NCBI RefSeq assembly: GCF_037975235.1
Contig: NZ_CP150241.1
Coordinates: forward strand, 2,728,001 to 2,792,000
DNA length: 64,000 nt
From: Paenibacillus sp. FSL R5-0341
GTDB taxonomy: Bacteria; Bacillota; Bacilli; Paenibacillales; Paenibacillaceae
Direction: 5' to 3'
Position 1 is the first letter of the stretch, and each line of letters opens with the position of its first letter. A program made the position numbers and the translations under genes. Positions 36,344 through 44,935 of the stretch are shown piece after piece. The notes under the pieces were generated by a model. It saw only the letters and a program-made list of their open reading frames with translations. It had not been told where the DNA came from and made no database searches.

Positions 36344-37393
36344 ATGAAAGCATTACGTTGGCATGGAGTCAAAGATTTACGTCTCGAAAATATTAATGAA
36401 CCTCATCCTGAAGAAGGTAAGGTCAAAATAAAAGTGGAATGGTGCGGAATCTGCGGTAGTGATTTGCACGAGTACACAGCAGGGCCGATCTTTATTCCAG
36501 CTCAAGCTCCACATCCGCTAACAGGGGAACAAGCGCCTGTAGTTATGGGCCATGAATTCTCAGGACAGGTCGTTGAAGTAGGCGAAGGCGTTACCCGTTT
36601 CAAAGCGGGCGATCGTGTTGTGGTAGAACCAATCTATGCATGTGGACACTGCGAAGCTTGTAAACAGGGCAGATACAATCTGTGCGACCAGATGGGTTTC
36701 CTTGGACTCGCTGGAGGAGGAGGAGGTTTCTCCGAGTATGTAACTGCTGCAGAATCCATGGTACATGCTATACCAGATTCAATCTCGTATGAGCAAGGTG
36801 CATTGGTTGAACCTTCAGCTGTAGCACTTCACGCCGTGCGCCAAAGCAAACTGAAAGTGGGCGATACGGCAGCAGTGTTTGGCGCAGGCCCAATCGGACT
36901 GCTGGTCATTGAAGCACTCAAGGCCTCGGGAGCATCTGATATTTATGTGGTCGAGTTATCGGACGAACGGAAAGCAAAAGCCGAAGAACTGGGAGCCATT
37001 GTAATTGATCCAGCACAGTTCAATGTCGTGGAAGAGATCCATCAACGTACACAAGGCGGCGTTAACGTAGCCTATGAAGTAACGGGTGTTCCACGTGTAC
37101 TGCAACAAGCCATCGATTCGACACGTATTGGCGGTGAATTGATGATCGTCAGCATTTTCGAACAGGAAGCACCGATTCATCCGAACTCGATTGTCATGAA
37201 AGAACGTACGGTCAATGGTATTATCGGTTATCGCGATGTATTCCCGGCAGTCATCAGTCTGATGGATAAAGGTTTCTTCCCGGCAGACAAGCTGGTGACC
37301 AAACGAATTTCGTTGGATGAAGTTGTTGAACATGGATTTGAAGCGCTTCTGAAAGAGAAAAACCAGGTTAAGATTCTGGTGAAAGCAGAATAA
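36344..37393 (+). CDS. bdhA: Zinc-dependent 2,3-butanediol dehydrogenase
   Basis: A 349-residue medium-chain dehydrogenase that interconverts acetoin and 2,3-butanediol with NAD(H). The catalytic zinc ligands lie in WCGICGSDLHEY (Cys) and VMGHEFSGQVVEVGEG (His-Glu). The structural zinc site is CGHCEACKQGRYNLC. The Rossmann loop is AVFGAGPIGLLVIEAL. The insert around GPIFIPAQAPHPLTGEQAP is typical of butanediol rather than sorbitol dehydrogenases. It stands alone between its LacI-controlled promoter and a terminator. Confidence 0.92.
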   Translation: MKALRWHGVKDLRLENINEPHPEEGKVKIKVEWCGICGSDLHEYTAGPIFIPAQAPHPLTGEQAPVVMGHEFSGQVVEVGEGVTRFKAGDRVVVEPIYACGHCEACKQGRYNLCDQMGFLGLAGGGGGFSEYVTAAESMVHAIPDSISYEQGALVEPSAVALHAVRQSKLKVGDTAAVFGAGPIGLLVIEALKASGASDIYVVELSDERKAKAEELGAIVIDPAQFNVVEEIHQRTQGGVNVAYEVTGVPRVLQQAIDSTRIGGELMIVSIFEQEAPIHPNSIVMKERTVNGIIGYRDVFPAVISLMDKGFFPADKLVTKRISLDEVVEHGFEALLKEKNQVKILVKAE

Positions 37394-37476
37394 TAGAGCA
37401 GCAAACGAAAAAAGAAGTAAGAAGCCGAGTTGAAATTACTAAAAATTCAGTAGACTGCGGCAATAAAATGATTACA

Positions 37477-37518
37477 AATAGACAACGTATCTTTCGATGC
37501 GATTGTCTATTTTTTTTG
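37477..37518 (+). terminator. Terminator after bdhA
   Basis: AAATAGACAA (37477-37486) pairs with TTGTCTATTT (37503-37512), with inner pairs in between, followed by a long T run. Confidence 0.85.
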
Positions 37519-37564
37519 TATAGATCGGGCGGAATTTGTTGCATGTACGGATGGTTTTACATAG

Positions 37565-37587
37565 TATAAAAAGATACAATTTGTATC
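37565..37587 (+). promoter_or_regulatory. GATACA-N3-TGTATC site and -10 before the secreted protein gene
   Basis: -10 TATAAA (37565-37570), then the palindrome GATACAATTTGTATC (37573-37587) over the likely start of transcription. The same palindrome occurs at 46950-46964. Confidence 0.6.
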
Positions 37588-37636
37588 ATCTTGGTGTGAA
37601 GGGATTTATCATGAAAATATGAAGGAGGAAGCGGAC

Positions 37637-38950
37637 ATGCAGAGACATGCGAAATGGACAGCCGTCATTTTGACTATCGTTGCAGGAGTGAGCTGGATGC
37701 TTATGGGTAACTCCAAGCCGAGAAACAATACGTCAACGAGTCAACCACCTGCGACTGAACGTGGGCTTGCCAAGGTGTCAAACGCACCGATCATTTCAGC
37801 GGATGTAACCTCGAAGATTGAACTGCTGGGGAGACCTTTTAGAAAAACACCCTATGCCAATAACGTCTGGGACATGCAACTGTATAACGGCAAAATATAT
37901 TTGGGTCACGGAAATAGCAGCAATCTGGGCGTAGCGCCGAATTCAGGTCCTATTCCAGTCATTTATTATGATACAGCGAACGCGAAATTCAAGACTCAAT
38001 CGGTGACCAACAGCAACCCGGGCATTCTACCATCGACGAAGATGTATGTGGATGAGGAACAGATTGATATCTACAGAGTACTGAACGACAAGTTATATAT
38101 TCCTGGCAATGATTCCGATAGTGAGCAGTGGGAACTGGGCAACTTCTATCGTCTGGATGGGGATGTATGGACCAAATATCGCAATCTGCCGCTTGGTGTA
38201 CACGTATACGATCTGGCATCCTATCAGGGCAAGATGTTTGCCGCGCTGGGTACGGACTCCAAACCAACCATATTAATCTCTCATAATGAAGGTGAAACTT
38301 GGCAGAAATATGCGACCATCAATACGTTTGGCTTCCGGGCGTATACGATGTTCCATCTTAATGGCAAATTATATGCCTCAGGCATGATGTATCCTGCCAA
38401 TAAAATATGGAATGATAAAACCAATATCCTGGAGATTAATGAACAGCTTCAGAAACGGGACGTTGTCATCTATGGCAACAAAATGCTGCCTGGGTTAACC
38501 TATCAAACGGGCACAATTCCTTATAATAAAATAGGCAAAAATGTTAACTTTAATAATAAGTTGCTCTATATAGCCGGAGGCGTGTTCAATGATGGACAGC
38601 TGTTGCCCAAATCCTTGAATGTCATGACCGACATTAATCAGGCAAGACGAGTTAATCTGCCAGATGCCAAGGCGCTTCCTACGGATGTGCTGTTGCGGGA
38701 TGGCAAGGTATATGTGCTTACGTACACCCGGCAAAGTGCCAATCTCTATATCAACAGGGTCTATCAATCAACTGATCTCACAACGTGGAATGAGATTTTG
38801 CGCTTTAACCAGGACACGTACGCCAAGTCATTCGAAGAGAATGACGGAGATTTCTATTTTGGTCTCGGTACCGATCCGGATGTATTATCGACTTCGTCAG
38901 GCAAATTACTTCGTGTAAATCGCGGTGATATTCCCGTGAATGCTAATTAA
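37637..38950 (+). CDS. Exported protein of unknown function, probable beta-propeller
   Basis: A 437-residue protein. AAGGAGG precedes ATG 37637. A signal anchor (AVILTIVAGVSWMLM, about 9-23) leads into an Asn/Ser/Thr-rich spacer, and the rest is made of short strand-turn repeats such as VWDMQLYNGKIYLGHG, FHLNGKLYASGMMYP, LLYIAGGVFNDGQ and VLLRDGKVYVLTYT. Repeated x-x-G-K-x-Y blades resemble Kelch-like or WD-like propellers, with a BNR-like motif ILISHNEGETWQKY near the middle. I cannot name a function. A conserved palindrome at its promoter suggests specific regulation. Confidence 0.75.
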   Translation: MQRHAKWTAVILTIVAGVSWMLMGNSKPRNNTSTSQPPATERGLAKVSNAPIISADVTSKIELLGRPFRKTPYANNVWDMQLYNGKIYLGHGNSSNLGVAPNSGPIPVIYYDTANAKFKTQSVTNSNPGILPSTKMYVDEEQIDIYRVLNDKLYIPGNDSDSEQWELGNFYRLDGDVWTKYRNLPLGVHVYDLASYQGKMFAALGTDSKPTILISHNEGETWQKYATINTFGFRAYTMFHLNGKLYASGMMYPANKIWNDKTNILEINEQLQKRDVVIYGNKMLPGLTYQTGTIPYNKIGKNVNFNNKLLYIAGGVFNDGQLLPKSLNVMTDINQARRVNLPDAKALPTDVLLRDGKVYVLTYTRQSANLYINRVYQSTDLTTWNEILRFNQDTYAKSFEENDGDFYFGLGTDPDVLSTSSGKLLRVNRGDIPVNAN

Positions 38951-39067
38951 ATTGGAAGGAAGATTATGGATTATATACTATGCTACATCCACATTATTGG
39001 TGACCGGGAAAATACCTGAAGATGTAGTAGAATAAGGGGCCGACTGCTGCAGCAGTTTGTTCTGAGG

Positions 39068-39097
39068 GAGGCTACCACAAGGTAGCTTTCTTTTTTT
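39068..39097 (+). terminator. Terminator after the propeller-like gene
   Basis: GCTACC (39071) pairs with GGTAGC (39081) around ACAA, followed by TTTC and seven T residues. Confidence 0.8.
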
Positions 39098-39282
39098 GTC
39101 CATAAGATTAGTATGAATGCCTAACTTCGAAAATTTGAAAATAAAATTAAGAAACTATAAAATGGATAGAGAAATAACCTTAAACCAGTCAACTCGATTA
39201 ACCTGTTACAATATACAGAAGCAAGTCGCATTTCACAGGAGTGCGGAGTTCCATACTTCCAATTGTAAAGGAGAAATATACG

Positions 39283-40386
39283 ATGAACGTACCTTCAGCA
39301 TTATTCAAACCCTTCATCTCGGACAAGCTAACCTTGTCGAACCGAATTGTGATGGCACCCATGACACGTGGGTTTTCACCAGAGGGCGTACCTGGACCAG
39401 AAGTTGTTGAATACTACCGTCGTAGAGTAGCAGGCGGAGTGGGGCTTATCATTACGGAAGGCACAGGCATTAATCATCCGTCTTCCGTCAGTGGGGCGAG
39501 TATTCCATTGTTCCATGGTGAAGATTCGCTGCAAGGATGGGCTAACGTAGTGAAAGCAGTACATGAAGCAGGCGGCAAAATCATGCCACAATTGTGGCAT
39601 GTGGGTACAGCGCGTCGTTCCGGCGACTTGCCTAATGCTGAAGCTGAACCGGTAAGTCCGTCAGGTGTTAGCATGGCAGGAGAACCATCACGTGAACCCT
39701 TGACGGAAGAGGAGATTCAAGGTCTTGTTCAAGCATTTGCCCAAGCCGCAGCGGATGCACAGCGAATTGGGTTTGACGGCATTGAGCTGCACGGAGCCCA
39801 CGGATATCTGATTGACCAATTCTTCTGGGAGCAGACGAACCGACGGACCGACAAGTATGGCGGTGATTTGGTACAGCGAACCCAATTTGCAGTTGAAGTG
39901 ATTGAAGCTTGTCGTGCGGCAGTTGGTCCTGATTTCCCAATTGTGCTTCGGTTCTCCCAATGGAAGATGGGGAATTATGATGCTCGTCTGGTGGAAACAC
40001 CGGAACAATTGGAGCAATTTCTGACACCACTCAGTGCTGCTGGCGTGGATATATTCCATTGTTCTACACGCCGGTTCTGGTTGCCTGAATTTGAAGGTTC
40101 CGAGCTGAATCTCGCGGGTTGGACTCAAAAAATAACAGGCAAACCAGCTATTTCAGTTGGATCGGTAGGGCTGGAAGCTGAATTTGTGGACAGAGCAACC
40201 GAGAACCAAGGAGCAGGGGATGCCCATTTGGAACTATTGAATGAGAAGCTGGAGAATAATGAATTTGATCTGATCGCTTTGGGCCGCGTTTTGCTGAGTG
40301 ATCCCGAATGGGCAGACAAAGTTCGTGAAGGTCGCACATCTGAAATCATTCCTTTTACAACGGAAGTGTTGCAAACACTCCAATAA
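39283..40386 (+). CDS. Old Yellow Enzyme-family NADH:flavin oxidoreductase
   Basis: A 367-residue FMN-dependent ene-reductase. AAAGGAG precedes ATG 39283; the earlier in-frame ATG at 39241 has no site. Seen: the N-terminal FKPFISDKLTLSNRIVMAPM, the FMN/substrate motif GFDGIELHGAHGYLIDQF, and EQTNRRTDKYGG. It reduces activated C=C bonds such as those in enones or NEM-like electrophiles; the natural substrate is unknown. It is monocistronic, with a strong terminator. Confidence 0.92.
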   Translation: MNVPSALFKPFISDKLTLSNRIVMAPMTRGFSPEGVPGPEVVEYYRRRVAGGVGLIITEGTGINHPSSVSGASIPLFHGEDSLQGWANVVKAVHEAGGKIMPQLWHVGTARRSGDLPNAEAEPVSPSGVSMAGEPSREPLTEEEIQGLVQAFAQAAADAQRIGFDGIELHGAHGYLIDQFFWEQTNRRTDKYGGDLVQRTQFAVEVIEACRAAVGPDFPIVLRFSQWKMGNYDARLVETPEQLEQFLTPLSAAGVDIFHCSTRRFWLPEFEGSELNLAGWTQKITGKPAISVGSVGLEAEFVDRATENQGAGDAHLELLNEKLENNEFDLIALGRVLLSDPEWADKVREGRTSEIIPFTTEVLQTLQ

Positions 40387-40474
40387 TTCAAGGTTAAGGA
40401 CGTTTGGCAAAAGGTGAACCAACGCTGGACGGCAACGATTTCCAACGAAAATTAAAACAATAACGAACAAATAG

Positions 40475-40495
40475 GCCGCCTTTGGGCGGCTTTTT
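40475..40495 (+). terminator. Terminator after the Old Yellow Enzyme gene
   Basis: GCCGCC-TTTG-GGCGGC hairpin followed by TTTTT. The rest of the gap to 40785 holds only a short dyad (AAGGTT/AACCTT, 40725-40744) before the next gene. Confidence 0.9.
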
Positions 40496-40784
40496 GATCT
40501 ATCTATATTAATAATTTCAACATATGAAAAATTCACAATAGTAAAACACTTTCCTGCACCGTTGCTCCTATTGATTATCCCCACACATCCCGCACGCGCT
40601 TGGTCACAACACCATTTAGTTCCATAGTTCAGGTTCTATAGCAACCTTTTTTTCGCTGCATAGATGTCAGCACAACAATTCAATCCTCAGAAGCGCTCAT
40701 TTTGAAAATCATTCACCTTGTGATAAGGTTAGGCCTGAACCTTTGGATTACCAAGATGACATTACATAAGGAGGATGAATATCC

Positions 40785-42125
40785 TTGCACAACTATAGGT
40801 ACCACTCGAACAATCAATGGAAAAAAACATTACAGATGATGTGTTTCATGTTGGGGATCGTTCTGCTTTTATCGGCATGCGGCCAAGCTCAGAAACCTTC
40901 TTCCGCAACGGACTCGAACATCAATTCGAACACAGACTCCAACACAGGGCAAACTTCCTCATCACCGGAGCAGAATACCGTTCCACCACAGGAACAAGCG
41001 CAAGAGGAACCGCAAGAAGAATCCGACCCGGTGCAGGAGCAGCTCAGTTCACTGACGTTAGAAGAGAAGATTGGACAGATGATACTGGCTGGTGTTCAGG
41101 GAACAACGCTGGATGATCAAGCCAAACAGATGATTATGGATCAGAAGGTAGGGGGCATTATTTTCTATGCCAACAATGTAACGACGCTTGAGGGAACAGC
41201 CAAGTTTGTGCAGTCCATCAAGGACACGAATCAGTCCAATCCGGTACCGATCTTCATGAGTGTAGACCAGGAGGGCGGCAAAGTCAGCCGTATGCCGGAG
41301 ACGGTGGAATCCATTCCTTCCAACAAAAAGGTAGGCCAGACGAACGATAGCGCGCTTGCTGAAACGATGGGAGAATTGCTGGCGAGACAGGTTCAACTTG
41401 CAGGTTTTAATGTGGACTTCGCTCCTGTACTGGATGTGAACAGTAACCCGAAGAACCCGGTGATCGGAGATCGTTCATTCGGCAGCTCGGCAGAACTCGT
41501 GTCACGTATGGGGATTGCAGAGATGAAGGGACTACGTAGTGAAGGCATTATTCCGGTAGTGAAGCATTTTCCGGGTCATGGGGATACGTCCGTGGATTCC
41601 CATCTTGATCTGCCTGTCGTAAACAAAACGGAAAAACAACTGGCCGAGCTTGAATGGATTCCGTTCCAAGCCGCAGTGAAGGAGCAGGTAGAAGCGGTCA
41701 TGGTTGCACACATTTTGTTCCCCAAGCTTGATTCGGATCATCCGGCTTCCTTATCCGATGTCATTATTGGTGAACATTTGCGTGGCAAATTTAAGTATGA
41801 CGGTGTCGTCATCACAGATGACCTTAGTATGGGAGCAATAGCGAAGAATTTCAAGTTGGACGAAGCTGCTCTAGCAACGGTTAGAGCAGGAAGTGACATT
41901 CTTTTGGTAGCTCATAGTTATGAAAGTGCCAAGACGATTTTTGACACGCTAATGAGTGCAGTGAAGTCAGGCGAGATCTCCGAATCTCGAATTGATGAAA
42001 GTGTATATCGAATCCTGGCATTGAAGCAACAATACAAATTATCCGATGACCAGAAAGCTTCCGGAGATCTGAAACAATTGAATGCAGATATTGTGGATTG
42101 GCGTAAGCAAGTCGATGCTCGATAA
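40785..42125 (+). CDS. nagZ: Beta-N-acetylhexosaminidase, GH3/NagZ-like lipoprotein
   Basis: A 446-residue exported GH3 enzyme. TTG 40785 is preceded by AAGGAGG. The lipobox is LLLSAC (Cys near 32), then a long Ser/Asn/Gln/Glu-rich spacer to about 88. The catalytic domain has the NagZ loop VKHFPGHGDTSVDSHLDLP (general acid Asp-His pair) and the nucleophile region VVITDDLSMGAI. It removes N-acetylglucosamine from muropeptides or chitin-like glycans outside the membrane. It lies 41 bases before the BceR-type gene, so it may be co-transcribed with that two-component system. Confidence 0.9.
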   Translation: MHNYRYHSNNQWKKTLQMMCFMLGIVLLLSACGQAQKPSSATDSNINSNTDSNTGQTSSSPEQNTVPPQEQAQEEPQEESDPVQEQLSSLTLEEKIGQMILAGVQGTTLDDQAKQMIMDQKVGGIIFYANNVTTLEGTAKFVQSIKDTNQSNPVPIFMSVDQEGGKVSRMPETVESIPSNKKVGQTNDSALAETMGELLARQVQLAGFNVDFAPVLDVNSNPKNPVIGDRSFGSSAELVSRMGIAEMKGLRSEGIIPVVKHFPGHGDTSVDSHLDLPVVNKTEKQLAELEWIPFQAAVKEQVEAVMVAHILFPKLDSDHPASLSDVIIGEHLRGKFKYDGVVITDDLSMGAIAKNFKLDEAALATVRAGSDILLVAHSYESAKTIFDTLMSAVKSGEISESRIDESVYRILALKQQYKLSDDQKASGDLKQLNADIVDWRKQVDAR

Positions 42126-42166
42126 TTAATCCTGTGATATGATTTTGGCAGAGGTGAGACCCAACT

Positions 42167-42871
42167 ATGTATACCATTATGATTATAGAGGACGACCCCA
42201 AGATTGCGGGATTATTGAAATCACATATTGAGCGCTATGGGGATAAGGCCGTTTTGGCCGAGGATTTTGAGACGATTGTACAACAGTTTGAGCAGGTGCA
42301 GCCACATGTGGTGCTTCTGGATATCAATTTACCCAGCTACGATGGTTTCTATTGGTGCCGCCAGATTCGTACGATGTCTACGTGCCCGATTCTGTTTATC
42401 TCCGCCCGGAGCGGAAAAATGGATCAGGTCATGGCACTGGAGAACGGAGCGGATGATTATATTACGAAGCCGTTTGAACATGAGATTGTTATAGCCAAAA
42501 TTCGGAGTCAGCTGCGCAGGGTGTATGGGGACTATGCTGTACGTGACGAAGAACGCAAGGTGGAATTGGACGGTTTGGTCGTGTATCTGGAAAGACAGGA
42601 GATTCAACTCGCTGATCTCAAAGTGCAGTTGACGAAAAAGGAAACGATTTTGCTGGAAACGTTATTGCGCCGCAGTCCAAAGCTTGTGAGCAGGGAGACG
42701 ATTCTGGAGAAGCTGTGGGATGACTCTTTTGTAGATGACAACACACTTAGTGTTAACGTTACCCGGGTGCGTAAACGATTAGCCGAGCTTGGCATAACGG
42801 ACGCACTGGAAACGGTAAGAGGTTCGGGTTACCGACTGAACAATAACTGGAAGTTCTCTTCACCGTCATGA
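42167..42871 (+). CDS. BceR-type OmpR-family response regulator
   Basis: A 234-residue regulator with IIEDDPKIAGLL, phospho-acceptor Asp in VLLDINLPSYDGFYW and ADDYITKPFEHE. The DGFYWCR segment after the phosphorylation site and the gene order place it in the BceR group, which controls peptide-antibiotic transporters. The C-terminal winged helix is intact (VDDNTLSVNVTRVRKRL). It overlaps the kinase gene by four bases. Confidence 0.9.
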   Translation: MYTIMIIEDDPKIAGLLKSHIERYGDKAVLAEDFETIVQQFEQVQPHVVLLDINLPSYDGFYWCRQIRTMSTCPILFISARSGKMDQVMALENGADDYITKPFEHEIVIAKIRSQLRRVYGDYAVRDEERKVELDGLVVYLERQEIQLADLKVQLTKKETILLETLLRRSPKLVSRETILEKLWDDSFVDDNTLSVNVTRVRKRLAELGITDALETVRGSGYRLNNNWKFSSPS

Positions 42872-43851
42872 GGTTGTTTATACGAGAACATCTCGCTTTA
42901 ACTTGCTGGGTTGTTGCTATCTTGTTCACCGTTATTGCAGTGTTCTGGTATGACGGTTACAACGATTGGGTGACGGCTGCTTATGCTGTAGCGTTGGGAT
43001 TGTTTTTATACGTTGCATATTTGGTCTATCGTTATTATTCACATCGCTCTTTTTATGCCCGTATGACACGATCGATGGATTCGCTGAAGGAATTTGTACC
43101 ATTGAACGAAACAAGTCCTTTATCACTGGCACTGGAGAAGCTGCTGGATTCACAATACGGGCAGTATCATGCTCATCTGCATCGGCTGGAACAACGGCAG
43201 CAAGAATATCTGACGTTTATGAACCAGTGGGTACATCAGATGAAGACCCCGTTATCCGTCATTGAGTTGACCGTGGAAGATCAGGAAGATGATGATCCCA
43301 GGCTCATCAGCATTCGAGAGGAAGCGGACCAGATGAGACGGGGATTGGAGACTGTGCTGTATGTGGCCCGCTTGGATACCTTTGAACAGGATTTCAGTGT
43401 CGAACCTGTGGTACTGAAGAACGCTGGTGAAGAGGCGATCCATGAGCTGAAACGATTCTTCATCCGTAATCACGTTTATCCAGAGATGCATATCGATTCT
43501 GCGCTGGTTGTGCAATCCGATGCCAAGTGGATTCGTTTCGTCTTGGTACAGTTACTGTCGAACGCAATCAAGTACTCTGCGGGCAACGGACAAAAGATTC
43601 ATCTGCGTGCGTATGAAGCGGAACGCTCTATCATGCTGGAAGTGCAGGATCAGGGCATCGGGATTCCGAAGTCTGATCTGAATCGGGTATTCCAACCTTT
43701 CTTCACCGGGGAGAACGGGCGGCATTTCAAAGAGTCCACAGGCATGGGATTGTATATAGCAAAAGAAGTGTTAACGCGGATGAATCATCAGATTGATCTT
43801 GAATCCGTGTACGGCGAAGGAACGACCGCCCGAATTACATTCAAATCCTGA
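42868..43851 (+). CDS. BceS-type intramembrane-sensing histidine kinase
   Basis: A 327-residue kinase with two membrane helices (about 10-28 and 35-56) joined by a very short loop, so it has no extracellular sensor. No HAMP domain is seen. The phospho-acceptor box is MNQWVHQMKTPLSVIEL, which is characteristic of BceS kinases, and the ATPase motifs QLLSNAIKYS, DQGIGIPKSD and GMGLYIAKEV follow. Family members sense flux through their partner BceAB transporter, here encoded just downstream. Confidence 0.92.
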   Translation: MRLFIREHLALTCWVVAILFTVIAVFWYDGYNDWVTAAYAVALGLFLYVAYLVYRYYSHRSFYARMTRSMDSLKEFVPLNETSPLSLALEKLLDSQYGQYHAHLHRLEQRQQEYLTFMNQWVHQMKTPLSVIELTVEDQEDDDPRLISIREEADQMRRGLETVLYVARLDTFEQDFSVEPVVLKNAGEEAIHELKRFFIRNHVYPEMHIDSALVVQSDAKWIRFVLVQLLSNAIKYSAGNGQKIHLRAYEAERSIMLEVQDQGIGIPKSDLNRVFQPFFTGENGRHFKESTGMGLYIAKEVLTRMNHQIDLESVYGEGTTARITFKS

Positions 43852-43945
43852 AGTCGCAGGTTGAAGTTAAGATTGGGGCGTGAAGTCTGGTATTTTTGTT
43901 GAAGAAGTGTGAGTAGAGTATGAATTACAGTGTAGGTTTAAGTTT

Positions 43946-43984
43946 AGACGTCTATTGCCTGGTAAGGGCAAAGACGTCTTTTTT
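43946..43984 (+). terminator. Terminator between kinase and transporter genes
   Basis: AGACGTCT (43946-43953) pairs with AGACGTCT (43972-43979), with an inner GCC/GGC pair, followed by six T residues. The transporter genes therefore need their own promoter. Confidence 0.85.
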
Positions 43985-44002
43985 GCTTACCATCATGCAA
44001 CC

Positions 44003-44016
44003 TTACAACATTGTCA
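44003..44016 (+). promoter_or_regulatory. BceR-like binding site upstream of the transporter genes
   Basis: TTACA-ACAT-TGTCA fits the TNACA-N4-TGTNA inverted repeat known for BceR-type regulators. TTGATG (44019) and GAGAAT (44041) could be the promoter. Confidence 0.5.
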
Positions 44017-44164
44017 TGTTGATGAAAGGTTAAACCATAGGAGAATGGCCGAAACTTCGATAGACTGTAGTCAGAAGATCACAGGAAAGGCACTTACATC
44101 ACCACATAAACAGAGCAGGAGAGTACTCATTTTCGCATTCATAAATCACGAAGGAGTTGTAAGC

Positions 44165-44935
44165 ATGGAGATTTGTTCTGTAAAACAGATCAGTAAAATC
44201 TATAAAGGCATCGTATCATATGAAGCATTATCCGGTATTGACCTCAGTATTCAGGAAGGTGAGTTTGTTGGCATCATGGGACCATCCGGTAGTGGCAAAA
44301 CGACCCTGCTGAACATGATCTCTACTATTGATCATCCAACATCAGGCGAACTGCGGATTGCAGGGAAGAATCCGTTTGAATTGAATCAGGATGAACTCGC
44401 GCTGTTCCGGCGCAAAGAGCTTGGTTTCGTTTTTCAATCGTTCAATCTGTTAAATACACTGACAGTCAAGGAAAACATCGTACTGCCACTGACCCTTGAC
44501 GGCGTTTCGCTAGCAGAGATGAACGCACGTGTTGAACAGCTGGCAAGCAAGCTGGGCATCGAGAGTATTCTAAACAAACGGACATATGAGATCTCAGGTG
44601 GACAGGCACAACGTACGGCTATTGCCAGAGCGCTTATCCATTCCCCGAAGCTGATTCTGGCCGATGAGCCAACAGGTAATCTGGATTCGAAGGCGGCCAG
44701 AGATGTGATGGAGATTCTTGAAACACGCAATCAGGAGGATCGGGCTACGATGCTGCTGGTTACCCATGATGCAGTTGCAGCGAGCTACTGTAGTCGGGTC
44801 GTCTTTATCAAGGATGGCAAATTGTACAATGAAATTCATTACGGCGATAATCGCGCAGCCTTTTATCAGAAGATTATTAACGTATTATCCCTAATGGGAG
44901 GGTCAGGACATGAATTTTCGCCAGTTCGCCATTAA
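44165..44935 (+). CDS. BceA-type ABC transporter ATPase
   Basis: A 256-residue ATPase. ATG 44165 has GAAGGAG upstream; the longer ORF from 43955 runs through the terminator and promoter and is rejected. Walker A is GPSGSGKTT (about 39-47), the signature is ISGGQ, and Walker B is [12 protein letters not shown]. It pairs with the large permease that overlaps its 3' end by 26 bases to form a peptide-resistance and sensing complex. Confidence 0.93.
   Translation: MEICSVKQISKIYKGIVSYEALSGIDLSIQEGEFVGIMGPSGSGKTTLLNMISTIDHPTSGELRIAGKNPFELNQDELALFRRKELGFVFQSFNLLNTLTVKENIVLPLTLDGVSLAEMNARVEQLASKLGIESILNKRTYEISGGQAQRTAIARALIHSPKLILADEPTGNLDSKAARDVMEILETRNQEDRATMLLVTHDAVAASYCSRVVFIKDGKLYNEIHYGDNRAAFYQKIINVLSLMGGSGHEFSPVRH

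Noticed and set aside
39117..39410. 97-codon + strand ORF before the Old Yellow Enzyme gene
   Set aside because: It overlaps the true start of the oxidoreductase in another frame, with no ribosome site.
43955..44164. N-terminal extension of the BceA-type ATPase
   Set aside because: It crosses a terminator and the promoter region; AAGGAG places the start at 44165.
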